DNA of 64,000 bases, taken from assembly GCA_009760855.2 (NCBI GenBank), contig WPIO01000113.1:942001-1006000 (forward strand), read 5' to 3'. Positions 12,192 through 24,699 of the stretch are shown here, one piece after another. The DNA is from Cristatella mucedo. Taxonomy: Eukaryota > Bryozoa > Phylactolaemata > Cristatellidae. The notes beneath the pieces were generated by a model. It made no database searches and was not told where the DNA came from. It saw nothing but the letters and a program-made list of their open reading frames with translations. Every line of letters begins with the position of its first letter. The first letter of the stretch is position 1. Made by a program: the position numbers and the translations under genes.

Positions 12192-12400
12192 TTATATATA
12201 TATACACACACACACACACAAATATATTCAAATACTAGACACAATTATGGATCCCGGACGCTGCTGCATTGAGGCCGAGCAGCTTAAAGGCGGCGGCAGC
12301 TTGGAGGCAGGAGCAGCTTACAGGCAGGCGTTGGCAGCTTGGAGTCCGTGCTACAGTGGAGGCGGCTGCTGCGTTGGCAGCATCCATTCTTGCGAAATTC
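12192..12400 (+). repeat. Microsatellite plus small GC-rich minisatellite
   Basis: (TA)n(CA)n at 12192-12222 is followed by about 150 bp of gaggc/ggcagctt-type GC-rich repeats. A much larger version of the same microsatellite-minisatellite pair is at 24474-26250; both share an aattatgg motif at the junction. Confidence 0.6.
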
Positions 12401-12404
12401 CTCT

Positions 12405-13470
12405 TTGATTTGTAGAACAACGCTTCTGGCATAGCTTCAATAGGCCGCGACGCTGTGTGAAACCTTCGCTTTTCGTGGTGCTGTTTTTTGGGCCTGGAGT
12501 CAGTTCAAGTGAGCTAGCCTTGAGAGCATGTCATGCTAGTTGCATTCAGTGGGTGCTTTCAAGAAGCTCGTCGCCTTGTTCTCTTCGCTTAGCCGTCTTC
12601 AAAAACTTTTGTTGAGCACGATCGTTGAGTTCGATCAGCTTTTACGTTATGTCAAGCATATGTCGCCAAACTGTTTGGACCGACATTTGTTCCAAAATAG
12701 GTTTCAAAGTTCTCGTCCAGAACGTGGCAGCTGTTAGGGAATTTGAACTGAGTAATACATCCACATCAGCAACTAGGTCATCAGCTCAAGGTCAGAACTT
12801 TTTCTACCAGCTTGATACGAATTGATCAATGACATTGTACATGTTATTGCGAATCGTCTTATGCAACTTACTTTTTCAACGACAACAGCATGATACTGAG
12901 ACTAATTAGTAACGAGTGTCATAATCTTGAGTACTGTTCCAGTCTTGGTGCAATAAGCTACGACACTAGACCCGGAGGCATGCAAGCATTATGTTTGTTG
13001 CCTTCTTCTTTTTACAGCTCCCCTTTCTCTTGGACTGCTGAAGAGAATTTGCTTGCTCCCAATAGTTTTTCATAGTGAATCAACTTTAGCATCACGGTCG
13101 TGGTTCAATGTACTCTGAATTTTTCATGGAAAAAATATCTAAAAAAACGGGGTCAGCGACTAATAATATACAGGTAAGACATGTTTAAAGCTTAGCTGCT
13201 ATTCGCCTGACCGTCGAACGTCTGAAATTATATGCCTAGGGCTGATATCAGAGCTGATCGCTTCGGGCTCCCGTGCTGGTGGTGGATTTAGATACGTAGG
13301 CGGCTATTAGTTTGCACATCAGTGAAAGAAAAGTGCACCGGTGCCGCGGCTGGGGCCTGGACCACCAGCGTGGACACAGCGAGTCGGGCGGAAACTGCTG
13401 TCTGAGTACCAGCTCTTTATGTATTCCTAGTATCGTATTGAGCAGCTCAGCACGTTCCCCATAGGCTTCA
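12405..13470 (+). pseudogene. Relic of the DDB2-like 3' end (last intron, last exon, 3' flank)
   Basis: Matches 8980-10100 of copy 1 and its counterparts. The last exon is recognisable at 12701-12750 (FKVLVQNVAAVREFE) after the usual ccaaaatag acceptor, but the stop is lost by a one-base insertion and no other exon is present. The poly(A) hexamer is changed to a run of A. The left breakpoint lies in the last intron, directly after a small GC-rich minisatellite. Fourth, truncated unit of the array. Confidence 0.7.
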
Positions 13471-13479
13471 CTGTAAATT

Positions 13480-13828
13480 TTTTAAAGTGATCTTCAGGCC
13501 TATTATTAGATGATACATCCGACTGCCCATCCAAATTCTTGTCTTTTGAATCCTCGCTCACTGTGCAAGGAGCCCCAGTAATCAGCGAACTTATTTCGAA
13601 AATGGTCTCTACCTGCTTGCATTGACTGAAACTTATCTAAAATCAATAAGCTGCCTAATAATTAAAGAAGAGACCCCGATTGGTTTCTCGTTCTTTCACA
13701 CAACTAAAACTACTCGTCGATTAAACAGTCTCTTTTCTATAGAGACAGAAGAAACTTTACGGCTATTACGACTGCTTGCATCAGTAACTCTGAATTACCT
13801 ACCCTAGTATTCGAACCCACGGCTTGTA
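13480..13828 (+). mobile_element. LINE endonuclease fragment
   Basis: Encodes remnants of the LINE apurinic endonuclease N-terminus (LICLHLLALTETYLK-like, then EETPIGFSFFHTTKTTRR), matching the intact-looking counterpart on the minus strand at 44900-45100. Broken by an antisense LINE at 13829. Confidence 0.65.
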
Positions 13829-14440
13829 ATGCAATGTAATGTATCTCCGTCTTTAACTCCACAGAGTCTTGAAGACCGTGTGGGTGTTACGCAGGAGAAT
13901 TTTGTATAGTGCACTCACAGCCAAAGCGGTTTTTGGTAGGCATTCGGTAGCCAACAGACTTTGTCTCACTCAACAAAGAGAAAGTGGGAAGCATAGCAGA
14001 GTCAGGAGAGCAGTTGAAGTGTGAGTAGCATGGAAGTAGAAGCTAGAAGCCTAGAAGTAGCAGCTCAGGACCACTGAAAAGGATGTGCCATAGTTGGCAG
14101 TAAGAGAGTAGTTGTCGTTGCCTAAGAATTGTGGAAGCGAGTTCCACAGTCTAGGACCTGCACAGCTAAAGCATCTGTCACCAACGGTCCTTAAGCGGAG
14201 GAATGGGACAGCTAATTTATTGTCCACACAGGACCTGAGGGCACGAACAGGCTGAAACTGATGCAGCAGTTCAGCTAGGTACGAAGGAGCCAAGCCGTGG
14301 CGGGCCTTGTGGGTCAGCGTAAGAAATTTGCTTTGTACCCTTTGCTCAACCGGCAACCATCCTAGCTCTTTCAGCAAAGGAGACACGTGCTCAAACCGCT
14401 GGGACTTGAAGACTAGCATTGCAGCAATATTCATAGTCAG
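13829..14440 (-). mobile_element. LINE-B 3' end, nested
   Basis: A 127-codon open stretch at 14051-14434 encodes PVEQRVQSKFLTLTHKAR and RLWNSLPQFLGND, the C-terminus of the second LINE type (LINE-B). Its tail is taatgcaatgtaatg. Inserted into a sense LINE. Confidence 0.75.
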
Positions 14441-16945
14441 CTGTTACCAACTCCTGGTTATGCAACCAAATGCAGATCTAATTTAGCCTACAATGTCTTG
14501 CCTACCTTTTATAAAATCACTAGCGAATCGCTGAACCTCAATACCTTTGACATGGACGCTGTGCGTGCGTGAATTCATGGCTTTACCATGGTGCTTAATC
14601 CCCCTACCGACTTTTTATCATGGGTAGATTGCTACAAAAAGAAACTAGCTGACATGCTCGACGAGTTTGCACCTCAGACTAGGCACACTGCTCTCGCTCC
14701 CAGACGGCATACAGTTTTTCTCTGACGTTAAACTCGCTAGGTATACTAAGTGCAAACTTAATAAGCATACAAAAGTTCCTGCCTGACTGTCCATCGACAG
14801 GCATGCAAGGACCACTGTAGGTCGTAGCAATCGATTGTAGCAAAAGCAAATTCTAGCTTCTGTAATAGGATTGTTGAATCACCAATGCATATTCCAAAAA
14901 TGATGATGTCGAGAATCAACCATGTGATTAACCGCCCCAGTCAACTCCTTAATAAACGGTCCCTGCGATGATTTAGCAGCTAGATTCTAGCTATCTAGAG
15001 AAGACGCGATTAGCCCGATTCTAGCTGATCTCTTTTCCAGCTATTTCGTACAGAAAATAGATAAGATTAAGAAGTCCATGCCTACGATAGCAGCATCACC
15101 TGGAATGTTGACCCTTCATTCCTTGAGGCACCTTAATGTCTGCATTGAATATCACAAGTGACCCCTTCCTGAAATTCATATTATAATCCGAGAAGGCGAG
15201 TAGTTCTTTGGACCGTATTCCCAGCGTTTTTATTATGCAATACGCTGATCCGCCGCTGCCATGCATAACTAACAAAGCTAGTATGTCATTATTATCAGGT
15301 CACGAACCAGCACCTCTCAAAAAGGCCGTAGTCAGGCCACTACTATAGTAAGTAACCCTTGCAACTGGAGCAAGTTTCGCCCAGTCTCCCGTTTACTGTT
15401 ACTGTTACCTAACTGTTTACTATTAAGCACACTGGAACGAATCGTGGCGGACTACCTGAACTCGTATGTTGTAAATTCAAACCTGGATGGTAAGTTCTAG
15501 TCTGGTTTTAGAGCTAATTACAGAACCAGCATGGCTTTGGGCCTATAACGGCCTACTTAGGAATGAAGACTAAATAGGAATGGGTCTACTTGCTATCTCT
15601 CCTTGCTATCTCTATCTTTATCTTGCTTACTATCTCTACTTGCTTGGCTCAATTTTTTAAAAGTTTTTGATGCTATCAATCACCAGTTCTTCTTGAACGC
15701 TTCTCACCTCGCTTGGGTATAACTGGCACTGTATTGCAATGGTTCAGGTCCTATCTCAGCGGGAGACGCCTGAGTGTTAATATGAATGCACAAATATTAT
15801 TTGAGGAACCCCTTGAAAATGTGGTACTTCAATGATCCCTGCATAGTCCTGTTCTTTTCAAGCTTGATTTTCATTCTTTTGCCCATGTGAATGCCAACTA
15901 TAATCCACGATTTAACTTCAATGAACATGATATACTGTAGTACCTTTGCTTTGACCCCTGCAAGCCTTCCAGCATGTCAAATTAATTCTCTTGAATTCCT
16001 TGCTGCATGTATTGATGACGTCCGCACGTGGATGGCATCAAATTCTCATCAATTAAATGATGATAGAATCAAACCAATAGTTACAGGCTCACAAGTGTGA
16101 TTCAGAAATTGGTAAGGCTTTTTCTTAAAATCGGCTCTGATAGTATATCTAATGTTAAATCTGTGATAAAGTTTGGCATGATATTCCAAAGTGACCTTTC
16201 ATTAGACTTCCGAATCAACTCGACATTGAAATCTGCCTAATTTCGGCAAAGTAAAATTTCAGAAATGCTTTTTAGTTTAGACAGGGGCTACTTCATCTAA
16301 GTTGGTATAGGGATTTGCGACTTCCGTCTTGACTTCTGTAACTCACTGCTTGCTGGTCTACCGGCTTGTGCTTACAGCTTATGGAAAACTCTGCAGCTAG
16401 GCTTGTCTTTCGTGAGAGTCACAGTTGCCACATCACAGCAATTCTCGCCGATCTGCAATGGCGACTAGTCAAGCAACGCATTTATATCAAGGTTTTGTTA
16501 CTTAATTTTAGGTTCCTTCATTCTTTGGCTCCAGCCTACCTATTATATCTCAGATCTACTGCCACACAAGGCTGAGCGTCATTCCACCTGCTTTTTGGAA
16601 TTGGAATGTCTACCTATACCTCGCACACACCTCAAATGATTCGAAGACTGTGCCTGTAGTTCGTATTTTTATAAAGCCTGGAACTCACTCTTGACTTGCG
16701 TAACGACGTAACTTTAATTGACCTCATTTTAAAATAAATTCAAAATGTCCTATTTATCACAGCATTTAGTTGGTCCCTGTGATTTTACCTTCACGTGTTT
16801 GCTCGTTGGCGCTGTGCATGCTGCCACTAACGACACTTGTATGTTGTACCTGTGCTTGTCACACCTAACCACGTTATTCTGGCTGCCGATTGAGAATGCT
16901 ACCGTTAATAATAATAATAATGATAATATTAACGATAACACAATT
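14441..16945 (+). mobile_element. LINE, endonuclease C-terminus to 3' end, heavily mutated
   Basis: Successive frames give the linker region, RT entry (KKAVVRPLL near 15320), RT core and the C-terminal NSAARLVFRESHSCHIT block at 16380. Many stops and frameshifts; no function possible. Confidence 0.7.
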
Positions 16946-17044
16946 GTTAAAGCACTGTCGGTGGACTCATTGTCTTTCTTGGCGCTTTATGTTTGCTGCA
17001 AAAGAGACATCTTGTATTGCGTGCCTTTTTTAATGCACACTTAA

Positions 17045-17860
17045 TAGTGTTGAAGCAACCTCAGAGAGCTGAATTTCTCTCTACGTGCTTTAGGATGTTT
17101 GCAAGGGGAAACACGATGTAATGGCGAGTAATATCATTCTTGATAAACAGCACGAATATCATGGTTAGGGTTGACATGCTTAGGGTCAGCATGTAAATTT
17201 AATTAGTGGCAGTATGCACAGTGCCATCAGGCATAAGCATGCTAATGATGAATTACAGGGACCCACTATGTGCTGACATTAATAGGTGCGTTTTTAAGTT
17301 CTTTTCACATATGGTCAAGTCAGGGGGATTCTGTGATGCAATTCGGCAGTGATTTCCAGGCTTTGGAAGGATACTCGCCAACTGCAAGGTCTTTAAAGGA
17401 TTTGAGATGAGTACGAGGTAATGGTAAAGTGTAAGATTCCAAAAAGCGGGTGGTACGAGGCTTGGCCTATTGTGGAAGTTGATCTGAGAGATAGGCTGTA
17501 GCCAAAGTGTGGAGTACCTAAAAGTGAGAGACAAAACCTTGAAGTCAATCCGTTGCTCTACTGGTAGCCAGTGCAGGTTGGTGAGACGTGGGGTAATGTG
17601 GCAACTGCGACGCTCATGACAGACAAGCCTAACTGCAAAGTTTTGCACCAGCTGCAATCGCCTGATCGCACGTGCTGGTAGGCCAGTATCAGTGAGTTGC
17701 AGAAGTCGAGACGGGATGTCATGAATGCAAGGACCAACTTGGACGCTGTATCCTTATCCAAACCAGCCCGAATTTTAGCGATTTTATGAAGCTGAAACTA
17801 GGCAGATTTGACTGGGGAGCTGATATGGTCGTCTAACGAGAGGTCGCTTTGGAATATGAC
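17045..17860 (-). mobile_element. LINE-A 3' half, antisense
   Basis: Minus-strand frames at 17253-17657 and 17558-17761 encode LQLVQNFAVRLVCHERRSCH, NLHWLPVEQRIDFKVLSLTF and the C-terminus. Frames are broken. Confidence 0.75.
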
Positions 17861-18005
17861 ACCTAGATATCTATCACGTTTCCTTTTTCGACGTGTTTCC
17901 TTTTCAGCAAACGCAAAGCGCTTAGAGAAAGATTGAGTTCTCGCTTTATAAAGTCTGTTGTTGCTATTAATCGATAGTGAAATACTTTTTGGCTTGATTG
18001 AGACT

Positions 18006-18109
<104 letters not shown>

Positions 18110-18482
18110 CAAGTAGTCGCAATATTGACAGGGGTTTTCTTCTTTCATCCGACTAACGGTCATTTAGTTCTTTTAGCAAAATCTAGAAAATGCACGGGTT
18201 GCTTTATTCTGGATTATCTAAGTACTGACTTCCAACATTGACACTTTATCGGCAATTCAATACATTCAATTTTGTCATTTAATTTTATGAGGCACTTTGG
18301 ACCCATTGAAATTGCTCAATCAATTAATCCTCAACCTAGAATTGATAAAATCAGTGGATTAGACTCCGAAATTTTCTGCATTCCAGAACCGTGCAGCTAA
18401 TCTTTCTTGCATGATCTTATGCATACTGGCTAACGATTGTCAGCCGTTAGATATCTTAAAACATTTCAAAGTTACTTAACGA

Positions 18483-19095
18483 TAATAAATATAATAATAA
18501 TGTATTGGATCTAGCACCTACCTTCTGAGAACTCAGTCTTTTTCTCGGCACTTTACCTTTGCTGTTAAGGCAGCATGATTGAACAGTTAATGAAAGCATG
18601 CTCAATAAACAACAACAATCACTAGTTAGGGGTGAAATGCACAGAGTCAGCATGCAAGTATGGCTAGTGGCAGCATGCACAGCGTCAGCGCGTATAATTA
18701 CACAAAAGACAAATCACAGGGAACAACTTAATGCTGTACTAAATAGATTCGTGTTTAGTTCTTTTTTAAATTTGGCAAAATTAGACGAAGTCATGAGGCA
18801 AGTCGGGAGTTCAAGCAAGTTCCCGGCTCAAAAAAAATGTGAACTAAAGGCACGGTCTTCAAGGAATATGAGATTTGTACGAAGTACAGCTAAACAAATT
18901 ACATATTTTAAAAATGGGTTGTACCATTCTTAGCCTGGTAAGGGACTTATAGGTAGACTTTATATATAGACTTAGACTTTATAGGTAGGCTGGAGCCAAT
19001 AAATGAAGTACCTAAGAGTGTACCTAAGAGTGACCGACAAAACATTGATTTCAATCCGTTGCTTGACATGGAAACAGAGCAGGTCGGTGAGAAAT
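18483..19095 (-). mobile_element. LINE-A 3' end, antisense
   Basis: Begins with the reverse tail (ataataataatgtattgg, then the stem-loop) and continues into the C-terminal RT region. Followed by 150 bp of AT-rich sequence. Confidence 0.7.
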
Positions 19096-19254
19096 GGTTT
19101 AATATATGTACATATATATATATTATTATGTAAATATATATATATTATATATATATAGTTTAATAATATAATTTAACAATATATATATATATAATAAATA
19201 TATAAAAATATAGTTTAATAATAAAGTTTATTATTATAGTTTAAGTAAGTTTAT

Positions 19255-19400
19255 TGAAGCCCCGTGAGAACTTTATCTGTATTTAGGCGTTTTACGTATG
19301 CCTTAGGGCTCGAGTTCACGACGTCAGCCCAGCCCAGCCTTGGTCGGGGCGAGCACCGTAACCTCGGGACCTTTACTGCTAGACCAAACAAGCTCGGCAT
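19255..19400 (-). mobile_element. tRNA-derived SINE (family 2)
   Basis: On the minus strand GTTTGGTCTAGCAGTAAAGG, then GGTGCTCGCCCCGACCAAGG and CGTGAACTCGAGCCC, with a decayed aaaacgcct tail. Same insertion as at 38290 and 62741. Confidence 0.75.
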
Positions 19401-19404
19401 GTCA

Positions 19405-19550
19405 GTGTGATGTAACTCGATGTGATTTTTGCAACTTCAACGCTCACGACAGACAAGCCTAACTGCAAAGTTTTGCACTGGCTGTAAGCACCTGATTGCA
19501 AGTGACTATAGACCAGCATGCAGTGAGTTACGGTAGTTCACGGTAAGAAC
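19405..19550 (-). mobile_element. LINE-A RT fragment, antisense
   Basis: Matches 38430-38580 and 62890-63040. In this unit the fragment is cut short and joined directly to the transposon block. Confidence 0.65.
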
Positions 19551-19554
19551 ATCG

Positions 19555-20400
19555 TCAGCCATGTCTGCCATTGTAGCTGGACGCACCAACAGCAAGCACG
19601 CGACGCTACGAAAAGAAAATAAATATACACTTGAAAATGTGCCCTCAGAAAATCAAATATATTTTTCATCGCTTTACTTTCGCTGCGAAGGAAACGCTAT
19701 CGAATGATGAGTCCTATCGTGCTTAATAGACAACGCGAATACGGAAACAGTTATGGTCAAGGAACGATTGTGAACAGTTATCCCTCGCTACTTCGCGCTT
19801 CGACTTTAGCGGCTTCACTCTGTCGTGGCTTTTTTTAAACGCGTGCATATTCCTTAAAAGGTTGATCAAAATAGTGAAAATGATGCAGCAGGTGTTCGTT
19901 CGCTTGAGTCAATTAGACACCCCTGTATTACAATTAAAACTAAAATTACCGTACGCACGGAATGCGGAAGAAGTCGACGAAGCATCCGTTGAAGTATCTG
20001 CACCACCTGAAGACTCTCTTACTAAGGCTTGGCTTTCACATGAGCGTTCATCTTGCTCTTCTTTGCTGCGCTGTACGTCTCTTTACCTCGAGAGCTCTAT
20101 CGCCAAACGCACTATTTTCATGGCTTTTGTTTGTGAGTAAGAATTGCATGTGTCCATTTAAATGTACAGTAATAAAAATACGACATTATTATCGCCGAAT
20201 ATATTTTATTTTCTGTTATTTTGCCTAATATAATGGGTTGCAAGATTTCAGTGCTGACTAAAAGGTGTTATTTTATGTCTGGACGGCTCTAATCATTTCA
20301 AAAACACTATTTAGAGGGTAATAAACATGTCTTCTATGCTCTAACTACAAAAAATATTCGAGGAATAGGTAAAGAATCCTACCTCACGGAAATTCATTCT
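19555..20400. mobile_element. pogo/Tigger-like DNA transposon block (unit at 20 kb)
   Basis: Contains tcgctacttcgcgcttcg and gcggcttcactctgtcgtgg, the kind of repeats seen near pogo/Tigger ends. A 92-codon open stretch (19862-20140) ends the element but shows no motif I recognise. The terminal repeat itself is lost here; see 39470-40400. Confidence 0.45.
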
Positions 20401-20402
20401 TG

Positions 20403-21165
20403 TATATCATTCATTCTTGTACATCAGCAAATATGTCTTCAACTCAAGGTCAGAACTTCATTACCAGCTTAACAAGAATCGATCAACTACATAGTACAAG
20501 TGATTGCGAATGATCAGATGTCACTCATTTTTTCAACGACAGCAACACGATATTAGGACGATTGACTACCGAGTGTAATCATCTTGGATACCGTACCTGT
20601 CTTGTATGTAATTAGCTATGACACTATGTTTGGACACATTATAGCATTATGTTTGTTATCAACTCTTTTTACAGCTTCACGTTTTCTTGGAATGCTGAAA
20701 AGAATTTTCTTACTCTGAATAATTTGCCGTAGTAAATAAACTTTAGCATTACATTCGCTGTGTACTTTACACAGCATTTTCCATGGAAAAAATTTCTAAC
20801 AATACAGGGTTGGTGACAAGCCAACAATTATGTGTCTGTGTTGTCTGTGGACATGTCAAAGCTGATTGCTTCGGGCTGCTGGTGGGTTGCATACGTCGGC
20901 GGCTAGGAGTTTGCATGTTAGGTGAAGAAAAATGAACCGTAGCTGCTGGTTGGCCCTGGTCAGCCTGCTTAAATACAGCGAGTTATGCGGAAAGTTCTGG
21001 AACCAGGTCTTTTGATATTCCTAGCATTGTACCGTGCGGCCCAGCACGTTTCCCGCTAGCTTCACTGTAATTCTCTCTAAGTGATAATCGGGTCTAATGC
21101 CGAACGACAACTCCGGCGGCCCATCTAAACACTCTTCTTTGGCATCTTCACTCGTTCTCAGCTTA
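20403..21165 (+). pseudogene. Relic of the DDB2-like 3' flank (no exons)
   Basis: Starts a few bases after where the stop codon would be (tacatcagcaaatatgtc) and follows the 3' flank of the intact copies to its end. The poly(A) hexamer is destroyed. Directly upstream is the transposon block that follows copies 2 and 3, so this looks like a former gene unit whose body was deleted. Confidence 0.6.
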
Positions 21166-21169
21166 GATC

Positions 21170-22800
21170 CAAGCTCCTTTCAAAAAGCTGTAGCCTCTTC
21201 TCAGTAAAAACAGACTAAAAAAATTGAGCAAATACCGCCCAGTCTCCCTTCTACCATTTCCATCAAGAGCATAGGACTGGGTCGTTGCCGATAGCTGAGC
21301 CCATATATTTACATTTCAAACCTTTATAGTGAGTTTCAGTCTGTCTTTCAGCTAATCATTCCACAGCATCAGCTTTGCTTAGGGTTTACAACGATCTCTT
21401 CAGGAATGCCGACACAGGTTGAGCTTCCATGCGTTTTTAGCTCAATCTTACGTCAGTTTTTGATACTATCGATCACCAAGTCCGTCTAGAGCACCCCTCA
21501 TATTTCCTGGGCACCAATGACACTGCTCTGCAATGGCTCTGGTGCTGTCTCAGTAGATGACTCTAGATTGTTGAAGTAAATGGACAATGATCGTTGGAGG
21601 TACTTCTGAAATATAGGGTACCTCAAGGCTCAGTGCTAGGTCAAATTCTTTTCATGGTTCCTACTCTTCCTCTTGCTGATATGATCGCCAAGTACAATCT
21701 AGGCTTTCACTTTTGTTCGTATGACACTCAGTTGTAGCTTTATTTTGATCCCTCCCAGCCTTCGAGCAACTCGAATTCTCTAAACTCACTTGCTTCATGT
21801 ATCGCTGATCTCGGCATTATCCTAACATGGATGGCAGCAAATCATTGAAAACTAAACGATATTAAAACGAACTTCCCAGTTATGGGCGAACCCAGTTTGA
21901 TTCAGAAATCGGAAAGGATAACGCTCAAAACATGCTCTGCCAGCATATCTCCTGCTAAATCAGATAGAAATCTAGGTTTCATGTTGCAAAGTGACCGCTG
22001 GTTAGATGACCACATCAGCTCCTCAATCAAGTCTGCCTACTTTCAGCTAAATAGCAATGCTAAAATCTGTCTTGTTTGGGTAAGGACACCACGTCAAAGT
22101 TGGTCCGTGCATTTGCGATATCCCTTCTTGACTTCTGTAACTCAGTGCTTGCTGGCCTACCGGCATGTGCAATCAGACGGTTACAGCTGGTGCAAAACTT
22201 CACAGCAGGGCTTGTCTGTCGCGACCGTCGCTGTGGCCATGGCTCACCAATTGGTGCTGGGATGCTCTGGATACCAGTCAAGCAACAGATCGTCTTCAAG
22301 GTTTTATCGCTCACTTTTAGGTCACTTCATTCTTTGGCTCCAGCCTATCTGTCAGATCTAATCCTCTACCAGGCCGAGTATTGTACCATCAGCTTTTTGG
22401 AATCCAACAGTTTACCCATACCTCCTACCAACCTCGAATCCTTTGGAGATCATGAATGTAGTTTGTATGATCCCAAAGCCTCGAACTCCCTCCCGACCTG
22501 CGTTAGAACATGCCTAACTTCGCAACTTTTAAAAAAGCTTAGAAATGCACCTATTCATGATCGCATTCAGTGGGTCCCGTTGATTTGTGATTCATGAGCT
22601 TATGCATGCTGACACTGTTCATGCTACCACAAACCACATTGGCATGATGGCCCTGTGCATGTCACCTCTAACCAGATTATTCATGTTGTTTATTAGCATG
22701 ATATTTCTTACCATCCAAATGTGTTTCCTTTTGCAGCAAATTTAAAGTGCCTAGAACGAAATTGAGTTCTCTGAGGGTGCTTTATCAAGTTCTTTGTTGT
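21170..22800 (+). mobile_element. LINE-A, RT start to 3' end
   Basis: Open stretches at 21882-22361 and 22076-22597 encode RT thumb and C-terminal blocks (LDFCNSVLAGLPACAIRRLQ, NSLPTCVRT). The catalytic Y-A-D-D region near 21715 reads C-S-Y-D and is followed by a stop, so it is dead. Ends with the LINE-A stem-loop at 22745-22795. Confidence 0.75.
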
Positions 22801-22804
22801 TTAT

Positions 22805-24460
22805 ATTATGCGATACGCCGACAATAATCAACGAACTTATTTCTTACATGGTCTATACCTGCTCGCCTGGACTGAAACTTAGCTAAAACCAGCAAACTCC
22901 CTAATAATTGAAGAAGAAACACGAATTTTCGTATCCTTACTTCAGGCGGCTAAAAAACACTGTCTAATTTAACGGTCCTTTTTTCATAGCGACTGAAGGA
23001 CCTATACGGCTAATAACACTGCTTGCGACAGTGATGATGAATTACCCACCCCAGTATTCTTACACATGACTTCAGGATTGATGTCGTGAAAAGTTACAGC
23101 CGACCTTAGTATGCTATCAACACAGGAACAATCTCAACGGGAAGTGAAGTTGATAATATTTCGAGCTAAAGATCCGACTTCAAGTCATTTGCAGTACCCT
23201 CGAATCAGTCTTTTGAATCTCTTGTACTGATTTTGGCCGAAACAACCTATCGATGGTGGCAGGTGTCTATGGCCAAACTTGTACCTCGTCCAGCTCGATG
23301 TAAAACTTCTCAGAACTCATTTCGATTCTACGTGCAAATCATTGACCCTTCTTCGTTAGGGGTTACTTCAAAATTCACTTTGATAACTTATCTACAGCCT
23401 TCAGCACTTAATTTATTGCTTCGACTGACTCGCTGTATCTTGTGGTACATGTGCATGGTCCTACTCATATCAAGGGCCACACACTCGACCAATTGTTCCC
23501 AAAAAAATGCACTTTGTCATCACCAACCATTACCAAGTCCTGCTTATCTGACCACATGCAGATGTCATTCAATCTAAAATGTCTGCCCTCTTCCTCCGCC
23601 TCCTGTAAAAATCAACATTGAATCTTGGAACCTAAAGACCATTGACATCGATGCTGTCCGTGCGAAATTGTATGGCTGTACTCTGCTGATTAGTCCCCCT
23701 TCCGACCTATCATCATTGGTAGATTGGTACTAAAAGACAGTAGTTAAAATGCTCGACGAGGTTGCACCTCAGACTAGACTCCCTGTTTTCGCTTCCAAGC
23801 GGCTGATGGTTTCTCACTGACGTTACACTCACCAGGTTTACTAAGTGCAAGCTTAACAAGCAAACAAAAGGTCAGGGGTTACTGTCCATCGACAGCCATA
23901 CAAGACCCACTGTAGGTCGTGGCAGTCGGTTATAGCAAAAGCTAAATCTTGCTTGTGCAATAGCATTGTTGAATCACAGACGTATAATCCAAAAATGCTG
24001 ATGTCGCCATTCAATACCGTGAGTAACCGCCCCCAGTCAGCTACTTAATCAATGGTCCCTGAGATAATGTAGCAACTAGATTCTAGCGATAGAGAGAACA
24101 TGAGATCAGCCAGATTCTAGCTGATCGCTTTTCCAGTTCTTTTTTACAGAAGATATAAATGATTGTTAAGTCTTTCCCTACGATAGCAGCATGCCCCTGG
24201 AATGTTGTCTCTCAATTCCTTGCAGAACCTCAATGTCTATATTAAAGTTCACTAGTGACCTCGTCCTAAAAATTAGTATTATATTTCGAGAAGACGAATA
24301 ATTCTTCGGACCCTATTCCCAGCCAGTGCAATGCACTGATCTGCTGCTGCCATGCACAACTGATATCGCTAGTATGTCATTAGTCTCAGGTCACGAACCA
24401 GCACCTCTCAAAAAGGCTGTTGTCAGGCTACTACTCAAGAAAGTAACACTAGATCACGAC
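22805..24460 (+). mobile_element. LINE, endonuclease to RT start
   Basis: Sense LINE with decayed endonuclease (LTETXLKP, EEETRIF), linker (TLTSMLSVR-like near 23645) and RT entry (LKKAVVRLLLKKVTLDHDK near 24400). Stops abruptly at a microsatellite. Confidence 0.65.
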
Positions 24461-24473
24461 AAATAGAGCAATG

Positions 24474-24675
<202 letters not shown>

Positions 24676-24699
24676 AAATTATGGTTGCGGGACAGGACG